DNA of 64,000 nt from assembly GCA_004297465.1 (NCBI GenBank), contig SCUB01000011.1, forward strand, positions 1-64,000, in the 5' to 3' direction. How positions within the stretch are numbered: the stretch's first letter is position 1; each line of letters begins with the position of its first letter. The notes under the pieces were generated by a model. The model was not told the DNA's origin and did no database searches. It was given only the letters and a program-made list of their open reading frames with translations. This document shows positions 18,255 through 26,670 of the stretch, piece after piece. The translations under genes and the position numbers were made by a program. Source of the stretch: Xanthobacteraceae bacterium (GTDB lineage Bacteria > Pseudomonadota > Alphaproteobacteria > Rhizobiales > Xanthobacteraceae).

Positions 18255-20635
18255 GCAACGTTGAGACCTTGTCGCGCAACCTCAAGGGCGCAGGAACGAC
18301 CAAGCTTCATTTCGATGTGAGCACCGGGCTCAAGCGCGTGCTTGGCCGTGAACTCATCACGAATGACGAGGTCGCCATCTTCGAAATGGTGAAGAACTCC
18401 TTCGATGCTGGCGCGACTGACGTTCACATCTATTTTGGCGACGACAACGTGGTCATTGCCGATAACGGTTCGGGCATGTCGTACGACGACCTGACCAGCA
18501 AATGGCTGTTCGTCGCCTATTCCGCAAAGCGCAACGCGAAAGAAGACTTTCGAGAAAAGGCAACCGATCGGCATCTTGCGGGCAGCAAGGGCATCGGTCG
18601 TTTTTCATCGGACCGCCTTGGCGCAGAACTTATCTTGCAGACGCGTCCTAAGGGCCGCTCTTCCACCGTGCATAGCCTCGACATTGATTGGCGAAAATTC
18701 GAGAAAGACGATCAACAGCACTTTGAACAAGTTCCGGTCGAGTACCGGGAAACGGATGACTTCGAAGCACCGTCGGCATTGGTAAAGTTCGCCGCTGGCT
18801 TGAAGAACGGGACAATCATCGAGCTTCGCCGTCTTCGCCATAAATGGTCCCGCAAAGACCTGGTGAACCTCAAGGCCTCGCTGGCAAAACTCATCAATCC
18901 GTTTGGCGCGGAAACGGATAAGTTCAACATCTACCTCGACGTTCCCGCCGAAGCGGGCGAAGACAAGCGCCTCAAAGCAGAAGCGGCCAAGGCAAAGAAA
19001 GAATTGCCGTCACGCGAATTATTGAATGGCCGCGTCGGGAACTTCATCTTCTCGGAACTGCAAGCGAAGACAACATTCATCGTCGTAGAGATTTCTGGCG
19101 GCCACTTGCATACGACGCTCACGGATCGTGGGGAGGTTGTCTACAAGATCCGCGAGATGAATCCTTACGACAGGCTGGGCGAGTCGGGTTTCCGGTGCGA
19201 AATCTACTACCTCAACCAGTCCGCCAAGGTGACGTTCGCCCGCCGCGTCGGCGTGCAGTCCGTCAACTTCGGATCGGTGTTCTTGTTTCGCAATGATTTT
19301 CGCGTTTATCCCATCGGTGAGACCACAGACGATTGGTTTGGCTTCGATCGCAGGAAGCAACAAGGCTACAGCCGCTTTCTCGGAACGCGTGAAATCATCG
19401 GTCGCGTTGATGTGTTCGGCTCCGATGATGATTTCCAGGAGGCTTCCAGCCGCAACGCGGGCTTGATTGAAACCCCTGCCGTACGCCAGTTGCATAAGGC
19501 CGTCATGGACTACGGCCTCAAGCGCCTGGAAAAATATGTCGTTCCGGTCTCTTGGCCCGACAAGCTTGAATCGGAATCCGACGACCTGTCCCGTTTGATG
19601 ACAGATCCTGGCCGCGCTCGTGTTTCTGCCGCCGTCGCAAACCTAGTCGATAGCGATGACGTGGAATTGCTCACCTACAGCAAGCGCCTTATCGGCTTGA
19701 TCAATGAACGATCAGGCGAGTTCGAATCTTCGCTGGTCAGCTTGCGAGCCATCGCCGACAAGACTGGCGACAAGGCATTGCGCACGAAGCTCGATAACGC
19801 CGAGAAACGCTTCGAAGAACTCAGGAAGTCCGAAGCAGAAGCCCGGAAAGTCGCCGATAAGGAACGTGCGGCGGCGGAGACAGCCACCACGCGCGCCGAG
19901 AAGGCGGAAGCGGAAGCTGATGTAGAGCGCCGCCGCTCGCACTTCATGGAAGCATTCGTCAACCTCGACGCGTCGACCATCCTTAACCTGCATCACCAGA
20001 TAACGATCTACGCCGTCGATATAGGGCAGCAAATCGAAAACCTGCTTTCCGACACGGTCGGCCAGAAGTCAGTCCCCCGCGAGGTGCTGCTCAAAGCCAT
20101 GGATCAAATCGCCTTTCTTAACCGGAAGATCGAGTCCATCACGAAGTTTGCGACCAAGGCTAACTTCAAGCTCGATTCCGAGCGGATCCAGGCTAACCTT
20201 CCGGCCTTCATTACTGAATACATACAGCATGTCGCGAAAGCTTCGGGCAGCGCCCGCGTGCGGATTGACGTGACCAATGATCATTCAGGGATGACTATGA
20301 GGTTCAATCCCATCGATGTTTCCATCATCGTGGACAACCTCATCAGCAACGCGCGGCGCGCCAAGGCATCCCGTGTTACGTTCACGTTGTCAGCGCTCGG
20401 CAAGAACGGGATGGAGCTTAAGGTCACCGATAACGGCAATGGCTTGTCGCGCGGAGCCGATCCCAAGCGCATTTTTGAGATGGGCTATACCACGACGGGC
20501 GGCTCGGGCCTGGGCCTCTACCATGTTCGCCAAGTGCTCGGCGAAATGGGCGGCAGCATTGAGGTGGACGAGAACGAAAAAGGCTCAGGCTTGACGTTCA
20601 TGATCAAGGTCAGTTCCTCCAAGGGGGATAAATGA
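18251..20635 (+). CDS. dual GHKL ATPase / histidine-kinase-like protein
   Basis: This 794-residue soluble protein has two GHKL ATPase modules. The N-terminal one resembles MutL/Hsp90/MORC: E45-N49 in NDEVAIFEMVKNSFDAGATD, DNGSGMS at 71, and GSKGIGRFSSDRLG near 112. A middle region to about 490 is of unknown fold. A coiled coil at ~500-570 leads to a possible H box (NLHHQI near 578) and a second, histidine-kinase-type ATPase with DNLISNARR near 695, DNGNGLS near 726 and GSGLGLYHVRQVL near 751. There is no membrane segment. The receiver gene that overlaps its stop (ATGA) suggests phosphotransfer. MORC/MutL-like GHKL proteins are known in restriction-modification operons, but this double arrangement with a receiver is not one I can name. 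ATP-driven DNA sensing is inference. Confidence 0.85.
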   Translation: MSNVETLSRNLKGAGTTKLHFDVSTGLKRVLGRELITNDEVAIFEMVKNSFDAGATDVHIYFGDDNVVIADNGSGMSYDDLTSKWLFVAYSAKRNAKEDFREKATDRHLAGSKGIGRFSSDRLGAELILQTRPKGRSSTVHSLDIDWRKFEKDDQQHFEQVPVEYRETDDFEAPSALVKFAAGLKNGTIIELRRLRHKWSRKDLVNLKASLAKLINPFGAETDKFNIYLDVPAEAGEDKRLKAEAAKAKKELPSRELLNGRVGNFIFSELQAKTTFIVVEISGGHLHTTLTDRGEVVYKIREMNPYDRLGESGFRCEIYYLNQSAKVTFARRVGVQSVNFGSVFLFRNDFRVYPIGETTDDWFGFDRRKQQGYSRFLGTREIIGRVDVFGSDDDFQEASSRNAGLIETPAVRQLHKAVMDYGLKRLEKYVVPVSWPDKLESESDDLSRLMTDPGRARVSAAVANLVDSDDVELLTYSKRLIGLINERSGEFESSLVSLRAIADKTGDKALRTKLDNAEKRFEELRKSEAEARKVADKERAAAETATTRAEKAEAEADVERRRSHFMEAFVNLDASTILNLHHQITIYAVDIGQQIENLLSDTVGQKSVPREVLLKAMDQIAFLNRKIESITKFATKANFKLDSERIQANLPAFITEYIQHVAKASGSARVRIDVTNDHSGMTMRFNPIDVSIIVDNLISNARRAKASRVTFTLSALGKNGMELKVTDNGNGLSRGADPKRIFEMGYTTTGGSGLGLYHVRQVLGEMGGSIEVDENEKGSGLTFMIKVSSSKGDK

Positions 20636-21582
20636 GGCTCGACTTCAACGTCCTGTGGGTGGAAGACCAACAAGGATACGTCCAGTCGTTGAGTGCCCCG
20701 ATAGCCCGGCACATGAAAGAGAACGGCTTTGCGTTCAACGTAACGCATTGCCAGACCATGGCTGAGGTCCAAGAGAAAATATCGCCCGACGTGTTCGATG
20801 ACGAATTTGACTTAGTATTGGTGGATTGGGATCTTGGAACCCTTCCCGACGGAGAAGAGCTGCATGGCGAAACCGTCATCGAAGCTATTCGCGAAAGAAT
20901 TCCGTACAAGGACATCATCTTCTATTCCGGCCAAGCCAGCATCGCGGAATTGCGCAAGTACGCTTATGATGCACAGGTCGAAGGCATTTTCTTCACCGTG
21001 CGCGCGAACGGCGGCATCGTCCAAGAGGTGAAGGACGTGTTCGACTCCCTCGTTAAAAAAGTCCTGGATCTCGATCATACGCGCGGCATCGTGATGGGCG
21101 CGACAAGCGACATCGACCATATGGTCAATGAGTGCCTGAAGCACGCCCACGGCAAGCTCGATCCGGACGGGCAGAAAAAAATGATCGCCGACGCGATGAA
21201 ACACATTGATGACGGCATGGCCAACCTCGCCAAGAAAGTTGAGGGGCTGCGCAACGCCACTGCGCTGGAGCCGTTGTTCGATGCGCATGGCATATTACAG
21301 TCGTACGATCGGCTACGCCTCCTCGCGGGCGTCCTAAAGCTGGATGCTTTCGCCGAGCATCAAGGCTTTAGGCTGTCCGTTACTGGCTACATGAAAACAG
21401 TCGTGCCTCATCGCAACGTCTTTGCGCACGTCCTCGCGGAACCCGGCGGACCAAAGCAATTGGTCAACAACAAGGGGGAAATCATCGACTTGGACAAGGC
21501 CCGCGAGATACGACGCACGATCGTGGAGCTACGCGGAGATTTCCGCTCGTTGCTCGACGCGATGCAACCCCCGAAGGCGTGA
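20632..21582 (+). CDS. receiver-domain protein with unknown helical C terminus
   Basis: The 316-residue product starts with a receiver-like fold: acidic pocket VLWVEDQ (E11, D12), probable phospho-acceptor D65 in LVLVDWDLG, and FYSGQAS near 100 at the position of the conserved Thr/Ser. Residues ~140-316 are helical with no known DNA-binding or enzymatic motif, although RNVFAHVLAEP near 262 contains an R-x4-H pattern that invites comparison with HEPN RNases. It is coupled to the dual-GHKL gene by ATGA overlap. Its last 54 bp overlap the 3' end of the convergent methyltransferase gene. The most likely role is output or effector of the upstream kinase-like protein. Confidence 0.75.
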   Translation: MRLDFNVLWVEDQQGYVQSLSAPIARHMKENGFAFNVTHCQTMAEVQEKISPDVFDDEFDLVLVDWDLGTLPDGEELHGETVIEAIRERIPYKDIIFYSGQASIAELRKYAYDAQVEGIFFTVRANGGIVQEVKDVFDSLVKKVLDLDHTRGIVMGATSDIDHMVNECLKHAHGKLDPDGQKKMIADAMKHIDDGMANLAKKVEGLRNATALEPLFDAHGILQSYDRLRLLAGVLKLDAFAEHQGFRLSVTGYMKTVVPHRNVFAHVLAEPGGPKQLVNNKGEIIDLDKAREIRRTIVELRGDFRSLLDAMQPPKA

Positions 21583-22821
21583 AGGCTTTACCTTTTCAAT
21601 AGGCGCGGAAAAAAGATCGACCAACAGCTCCCCGAAAGCTTGTGCGACCAGAGGCGGCACGGCGTTGGCAACCTGGGTGAACCGGGGCACTTCCTTGCGG
21701 CGGCGTTCTCCGCCCGTCGTGTACTTACCCTTGAACGAAAACCAATCCGGAAACGCTTGAAGGCGCGCGTTCTCGCGAACCGTCAGCGTGCGAGGTTCTT
21801 TGTAGTGCAAAAGGTCGTCTGGCATGCTGGTGACGGTAGGCGACGGGCGATCAGGATCAAGGACTCGCAGCGCGCGCTTCTTCATATCGTAGCGGGCCCT
21901 TACCTCGTCGTTAATCGTCGTATTCAACCGACCTTCTGCGTGGCTGTACTCGATGATTTCCGCGAAACGATTACTAATTGCTTCGGCGTGGCGCGCCAAC
22001 CTCAAGTCGGTCGGTTTTTTCCCGCGACCGCGCATGAGTTTTTGAAACGAGGTCAGCGGCTTCTTGTACGCAATTTCTTCGAAGCCCGGACATTCCTTCG
22101 AAGCCCTGCGGCCACAGCGAGACACTTCAAGATCAGACAACGCGGCCTTGGAAGACACCGGAGCCTGCAATCCAAGCTTCCTCAAGAAGCCGGGAAGCCG
22201 TTCCTCAAGGATGTCAAACGGATCTTGCGCTGTAAGGCCCGGCTCCAGTGCGAGCAGGAAATACCGAGTGCGCGCTTGAGGAACGCCGAATTCTGAAAGA
22301 TCGATCAGCTTTTCGTACACGTCGTAATTTTCAGACAGAAGTTTCTTTAGTCGCGCAGCATAGTTTTTCTTCTTCGCACCAGTGTCGAAATCCATCGTGA
22401 AGCCGCGCACGTTTTCAATGAGGACGGCGCGTGGTCTGATGATCTCGACCAGCTCAACATAGGACTTGAAGAGCTTGTTGCGCGGGTCATCGTGCTCGCG
22501 CCGGCCTGCGCTTGAAAAGCCTTGGCAGGGCGGCCCCCCGACGAGCACGTCAACCTTCCCCGGTAGCTTGCGAAGATGCGCCTTGTGCGTTGAAAGTAGG
22601 TCCCCGATGGCGATCGGCTTTTTGGGTAGCCATGAGGGCCACTTGAATTTGTACTTGGCGTCTCTGCCGATGAAGTTTGCGCTCAGGGTCTCGAAGGCGA
22701 ACTTGTCGTGCTCGACAGCAAAGCGGCCTTCAAGCCCGGCTTGAAAAAGCCCGAGCGACAGCCCTCCGCAACCAGCGAAGGCATCGGCGAATGCTAATTT
22801 CTTTGTCTGTTGCTTAGCCAT
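21529..22821 (-). CDS. DNA cytosine-5 methyltransferase (first)
   Basis: This 430-residue C5 methyltransferase has motif I FADAFAGCGGLSLG near residue 10, motif IV GGPPCQGFSSAG with the nucleophilic cysteine, motif VI IENVRGF, motif VIII QARTRYF, and motifs IX-X (RALRVLDPDRPSPTVTSM, QVANAVPP). It methylates cytosine in double-stranded DNA, with the target set by the region between VIII and IX. The ATG at 22821 puts motif I at the normal distance. It is transcribed towards vsr and overlaps the end of the receiver gene. It could protect a second site or provide the substrate for Vsr repair. The specificity is unknown. Confidence 0.95.
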   Translation of the reverse strand: MAKQQTKKLAFADAFAGCGGLSLGLFQAGLEGRFAVEHDKFAFETLSANFIGRDAKYKFKWPSWLPKKPIAIGDLLSTHKAHLRKLPGKVDVLVGGPPCQGFSSAGRREHDDPRNKLFKSYVELVEIIRPRAVLIENVRGFTMDFDTGAKKKNYAARLKKLLSENYDVYEKLIDLSEFGVPQARTRYFLLALEPGLTAQDPFDILEERLPGFLRKLGLQAPVSSKAALSDLEVSRCGRRASKECPGFEEIAYKKPLTSFQKLMRGRGKKPTDLRLARHAEAISNRFAEIIEYSHAEGRLNTTINDEVRARYDMKKRALRVLDPDRPSPTVTSMPDDLLHYKEPRTLTVRENARLQAFPDWFSFKGKYTTGGERRRKEVPRFTQVANAVPPLVAQAFGELLVDLFSAPIEKVKPSRLRGLHRVEQRAEISA

Positions 22822-22920
22822 GGCCCCTCGCTTGCGATTATGGCGTGTTTCGCCGAAACGCACCAGGTCCATGATCGTCGGAAATGATTATGAAAACGTA
22901 GTAAGGCCAGACATTTCTCG

Positions 22921-24192
22921 CTATTTCGATGCACCCACGGCCTTCTTCGTCTCCTTGGCGCGACGGACGGCTTCCCGTCCCTTGCCCGTGCCGGGATGCG
23001 CTTCATGCTTGCCAATCAGGAAGCGGTACTGAGAAGGCAGCGGCGCAACTTTCTCGGAGGCGGGGATGACCTCCTGCTTGGGACGCAAAAGCCGAAGCGG
23101 CGTCGTCATGGGCTTTCCAAGAAGCTGCTTTCGGATTTCTCGCGCCAGCACTTCGCCCATGAGCGATGGAACGGCATTGCCTAGCTGGCGCTGCATTTCC
23201 GTGCGGCCGCACGCAATCGACAGCCCATCCGGAAAAGTTTGCAGGCGGCACATCTCCTCGAACGTGAGGCGACGATTGTTCCAATGGAATGGCCCAATCG
23301 CGGCTCCAGGCTGCGCTTGCACCGTCCACGAGGGCAGACGCTTCGACAGCTTGAGCAGGAAACTCCAATAACGCGTCCGCCAACCGAAGAGCGGTCGGCC
23401 ACCGCCGCGGTCTGTGTGCCAGAGATAGTTCTCGCCCTCGGGGATGGTCGGCAGGAGTGCGCCCCATTTTCCACCGACGAGAAGTCCCTCGTGATCATTT
23501 GGCTCCGGCAGGTCGCCGATCGCTTCCCACGCAGTCATGAACGGAGACAGTTTCGCGAACAGGTCCCCCTTCCCCCCTGCGTCCGCATGGGTCGGCTCGG
23601 GAAAACGGAATTCCCGGCCTTCGCGATCGCCAATCATGAACACGCGCTCGCGTATTTGCGGCACGCCAAACGCGGCGCAGTTGATCGGCTTCCAGCTGAC
23701 CTTGTACCTGCTGCCCGTCTCGCGATTAATTTGCTCGATGCCGTCGAGGATGTAACGCAAGCCCTCGTCCTTGCCTTGATAGGCGAGGCCGTAGACGTTC
23801 TCGAGCAGGAATGTCTTCGGCTGCGTATCCCGCAATACCCGCAAGTATCCCGTGAGCGTGTCCGCACGCGGATCATCGAGCCGAAGCGTATTCCCCCGCG
23901 CCCAATAGCCGGACTTCGAAAACGGCTGGCAAGGCGGGCCCCCAAACAAGACATCAGCTTCGCCGACTTCGAGCCCGGCTTTCGCAAGGATGTCAGCGGA
24001 GGCGACCTTGTTTATGTCATCCTCGATGATGGGCCAGTCACGATTGAGGCGCATCGTCTCGCAGGCATGCTTGTCCAGCTCCAACGCGACGCGCGTCTCG
24101 AACCCAGCTTCTTCAAAGCCGAAATCGAGCCCGCCGATGCCGGAGAAGAGGGAAATGGCCTTGAGCACGCGTTTAGGGCTTCTCGTTTTCAT
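22921..24192 (-). CDS. DNA cytosine-5 methyltransferase, probable SacI-type partner
   Basis: This 423-residue C5 methyltransferase has motif I AISLFSGIGGLDFGF near residue 12, motif IV GGPPCQPFSKSGYW, motif VI LLENVYGL, motif VIII QIRERVFMIG and motif X QLGNAVPS. A ~70-residue basic tail follows motif X. The ATG at 24192 was chosen over upstream in-frame codons, which would run through the operator. It is divergent from the Xre-controller/SacI-like restriction genes, the classic arrangement of a type II system with a C protein. If the endonuclease keeps SacI specificity, the target would be GAGCTC; this is inference. Confidence 0.94.
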   Translation of the reverse strand: MKTRSPKRVLKAISLFSGIGGLDFGFEEAGFETRVALELDKHACETMRLNRDWPIIEDDINKVASADILAKAGLEVGEADVLFGGPPCQPFSKSGYWARGNTLRLDDPRADTLTGYLRVLRDTQPKTFLLENVYGLAYQGKDEGLRYILDGIEQINRETGSRYKVSWKPINCAAFGVPQIRERVFMIGDREGREFRFPEPTHADAGGKGDLFAKLSPFMTAWEAIGDLPEPNDHEGLLVGGKWGALLPTIPEGENYLWHTDRGGGRPLFGWRTRYWSFLLKLSKRLPSWTVQAQPGAAIGPFHWNNRRLTFEEMCRLQTFPDGLSIACGRTEMQRQLGNAVPSLMGEVLAREIRKQLLGKPMTTPLRLLRPKQEVIPASEKVAPLPSQYRFLIGKHEAHPGTGKGREAVRRAKETKKAVGASK

Positions 24193-24236
24193 GGTTGCGA
24201 TTCGTATGTTAGACCGAGTCGATAGTGCATGGAGAG

Positions 24237-24263
24237 TACAAAAAATTGTATCCTCAATACAAT
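24237..24263. promoter_or_regulatory. operator with three TACAA half-sites between methyltransferase and controller genes
   Basis: A perfect inverted repeat ATTGTAT-N5-ATACAAT (24245-24263) overlaps a second one, TACAA-N4-TTGTA (24237-24250). It lies 5 bp before the controller start and 44 bp from the methyltransferase start. C proteins of restriction-modification systems bind such overlapping dyads to time nuclease expression. Confidence 0.7.
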
Positions 24264-24268
24264 ATTTC

Positions 24269-24511
24269 ATGATCAGCGTCAAACTACGCGAAGCAATGGA
24301 AAGCTACAGGCGGCGCAATGGAGCGCGCCTGACGTACGAATTGCTGTCTGAAAAAACGGGAATTGCGGTCCCCACGCTCCAATCGCTCGCAGCGCGACCC
24401 GGATACAATACTCGCCTATCTACGATTGAGAGACTCTGCCACGCTTTGGAGTGCACGCCGGGCGATCTCCTTGAACTGGCGCCCGAGGCAACCGAACGCA
24501 ATGAAGATTGA
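24269..24511 (+). CDS. Xre-family regulator, candidate restriction controller (C) protein
   Basis: This is an 80-residue helix-turn-helix protein. LTYELLSEKTGIAVPTLQSL and LSTIERLCHALECTPGDLLEL are the two helix pairs of the Cro/Xre fold with the typical 'CxPGDLLE' ending. The start at 24269 lies just after a multi-dyad operator, so autoregulation is likely. The gene overlaps the start of the restriction endonuclease gene by 11 bp, giving coupled translation. In type II systems with this layout the C protein delays endonuclease until methylation is complete. That function is by analogy. Confidence 0.88.
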   Translation: MISVKLREAMESYRRRNGARLTYELLSEKTGIAVPTLQSLAARPGYNTRLSTIERLCHALECTPGDLLELAPEATERNED

Positions 24512-25598
24512 CGACGACAAGGCAACGGCGGTGGTACGCGAGGCTGCCGCATCCCTAGATCGCGGCGACCAGCCCAACGCCGCCTGGGTCACCAAGGTCG
24601 AGAAGCTCTCGGAGCTTTGCGCCGCCAGCTCGCGCACGCACATGGCATTCTTCGGGACGGTGGCAATCGCAAAGTCAGTGAACAAGGACGCTGACCTGTT
24701 CGCCATCAAGCCTGAACACGCTGGCGACAACAAGAACGCTTTTTCGGCGCGCATTCTTTCAGAGAACGTACTCGTGCCGCTGTCGGCTGAAATCGGCTTC
24801 AACATCGGAACAACCGGCAGGCAGCCGCTTAACAACCAGCCGTATTTCCGCATGACGCGCCTGGGCGACAACACGCCAGTACAGAGAAAAAGCCTTCCTG
24901 CCTTCACCTACATGTTGGAGCTTGTAAAGGAACTCGCCGCGCTCAAGACTGAGGCAGAAGCCCAAGCGGTGTTGCGCGCGTTTATTTTCGTGCGAAAGAA
25001 ACATCAACTGAAGTACAGCTTCCGCGAAGGCGGGTCTTCGATCACTCCCGAACAGTTGATTGCCGCCGTATCAGCCTTCGTCACGGAGAACTCGGAAGGC
25101 GGTAAGCGTGCCCAAGCTGTAGTCGCCGGATTCATGGATATTTTCGCGGGCGTGGATGCGGTCGAAAGTGGGCGCATCAACGATCCCAGCCGAAAATATC
25201 CTGGTGATGTTTGTGTTCGCGATCAGGACTCCGACGAACTGCAAAAAGCCATTGAAGTTCGCGACAAGCCTGTATCCGCAAATGACGTGCAAATCTTCGC
25301 CAAGAAATGCATCGACATGGGCGCGCGCGAAGCCGCAGTCGTGATGGTTTCTGAAAAGCAACCCAAGCTGGACTCCGAGGCGCTGGACGCATGGGCCGTG
25401 CAATTTGGAATTGGTGTCACGTTATTCCACGGATGGAAGGACTTCATCGAACAGGTCTTGTTTTGGTGTGACCAGCCAAAGCCTGAGGCCACCAATGAAG
25501 CCGTAGGCCTTATCCGCGATCGGCTCGTGCTCGTGGAAGTTTCTCCTGCCGGCGTTGATTTGTGGGACAAGCTCGCAACGACAAAGACTTCAAGTTAA
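24501..25598 (+). CDS. SacI-family type II restriction endonuclease
   Basis: The 365-residue protein resembles the SacI restriction endonuclease family along its length as I recall it: SSRTHMAFFGTVAIAKSVN near residue 45, GTTGRQPLNNQPYFRMTRLGD near 110, SEGGKRAQAVVAGFMDIFAG near 195, GRINDPSRKYPGDVCVRD near 224 and KAIEVRDKPVSANDVQIF. In the last two blocks D..(x)..E-V-R-D-K gives a PD-(D/E)XK-like core. The ATG at 24501 overlaps the controller gene. It is expected to cut unmethylated GAGCTC-type sites and to be countered by the divergent methyltransferase. Actual specificity is untested. Confidence 0.88.
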   Translation: MKIDDDKATAVVREAAASLDRGDQPNAAWVTKVEKLSELCAASSRTHMAFFGTVAIAKSVNKDADLFAIKPEHAGDNKNAFSARILSENVLVPLSAEIGFNIGTTGRQPLNNQPYFRMTRLGDNTPVQRKSLPAFTYMLELVKELAALKTEAEAQAVLRAFIFVRKKHQLKYSFREGGSSITPEQLIAAVSAFVTENSEGGKRAQAVVAGFMDIFAGVDAVESGRINDPSRKYPGDVCVRDQDSDELQKAIEVRDKPVSANDVQIFAKKCIDMGAREAAVVMVSEKQPKLDSEALDAWAVQFGIGVTLFHGWKDFIEQVLFWCDQPKPEATNEAVGLIRDRLVLVEVSPAGVDLWDKLATTKTSS

Positions 25599-25617
25599 CC
25601 CTTTCACCGGAAGAGCC

Positions 25618-26370
25618 GTGTTCGAAGAAGACGAGAAAATTCCACCCACGTTCTTGCAATATGCAGCGGACACGCTTGCCGACACCAATTCGGGGCTCAG
25701 CGGCGCGGTCATTGTAAAGGCGACTGGCGCATACGCTGTCGAATACGACGTCACGTTACCCCATCCAACTTACCCTTTCGAGGCAAGCAACAAGCGCACG
25801 GCTTTGTACGACAACCTGCGAGCTTTCTCGGGACCGCAGCAATATCGGATCATCCGAGAGCTGTGCGACCATCGCTCATTTGGAATCAAGCGTTCGCCTG
25901 AAAGAATCGAATTGAAGCAACGACTCGCGACAAGATACGGCCACCTCGCAGAGCACCCGAGCGCCGAGGTGAACGAAACGCTGATCGAGGAAACACGGCA
26001 CTGGCTGCGAGAATATCCAAAGGCTCTTTCACTTTACAACGAGGCCTTCACTAAGTTGGAAACAGGCTCGTTCCATCGCAACTTGCTAGACGACCTGCGC
26101 CTTTCACTGGAAAAGTTGTTGCGTGGAATATTTGCAAACGAGAAGTCCCTTGAAAATCAAATTGCAAACTTGGGTTCTTATATTAAAGACAAGGGCGGCT
26201 CGCCCGAGCTTGCCAACATGTTCCTGAAGCTGGTGGACTATTACGCCAAGTTCCAGAACACATACGTCAAGCACGACGACCGCGTTAACGAAGCCGAAGT
26301 CGAATTCATCTTTGAAATCACCAGCTCGTTCATGAAACATCTTATTCGGCTCCAATCGTTATCGTCTTGA
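25618..26370 (+). CDS. unknown protein with HEPN-like C-terminal region
   Basis: The GTG at 25618, preceded by GGAAGAG, gives a 250-residue protein; the frame extends upstream into the restriction gene without similarity. The first half (EYDVTLPHPTYPFEASNKRTALYDNL) has no motif I know. The second half, from about residue 145, is all helical: RNLLDDLRLSLEKLLRGIF, then FQNTYVKHDDRVNEAEVEF and FIFEITSSFMKHLIRL, a pattern seen in HEPN/abortive-infection-type domains. It follows the restriction gene by 19 bp, so it is probably co-transcribed. A role as a second-layer effector or modulator is speculation. Confidence 0.6.
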   Translation: MFEEDEKIPPTFLQYAADTLADTNSGLSGAVIVKATGAYAVEYDVTLPHPTYPFEASNKRTALYDNLRAFSGPQQYRIIRELCDHRSFGIKRSPERIELKQRLATRYGHLAEHPSAEVNETLIEETRHWLREYPKALSLYNEAFTKLETGSFHRNLLDDLRLSLEKLLRGIFANEKSLENQIANLGSYIKDKGGSPELANMFLKLVDYYAKFQNTYVKHDDRVNEAEVEFIFEITSSFMKHLIRLQSLSS

Positions 26371-26412
26371 GCGCGTTCGCTACCCGAACCGGGCTATACT
26401 CGCTGACGCTCA

Positions 26413-26456
26413 CCGAGCCAGCCGGTTCCGCGAAGATGCGGAACCGGCTGGCTCGG
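26413..26456. repeat. perfect 19-bp inverted repeat after the HEPN-like gene
   Basis: The two 19-bp arms at 26413-26431 and 26438-26456 pair perfectly with loop GAAGAT. No T run follows, so it is either a Rho-assisted terminator for the restriction operon or a REP-like mobile palindrome. The surrounding 26371-26670 holds no gene I can support. Confidence 0.7.
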
Positions 26457-26670
26457 CCCTTCGGGTGACTATCCCTCGCGCGAAGGAAGAAAGCGGGGCC
26501 TCGTGGCCCCAGGCCGTCAAGGCATCCCTTCGGTCGAATGCACCGATCCGTGTAGTCGCTACGCTCCGGCCCGCTCCAGATCCGGAGCATCCGGCCTGTG
26601 ACGGCCACCCCCCGCTCATTGCCGCATGGCTAGCAGGTTGCATGTGCAACCCTGAAACCATGAGGAAGAA

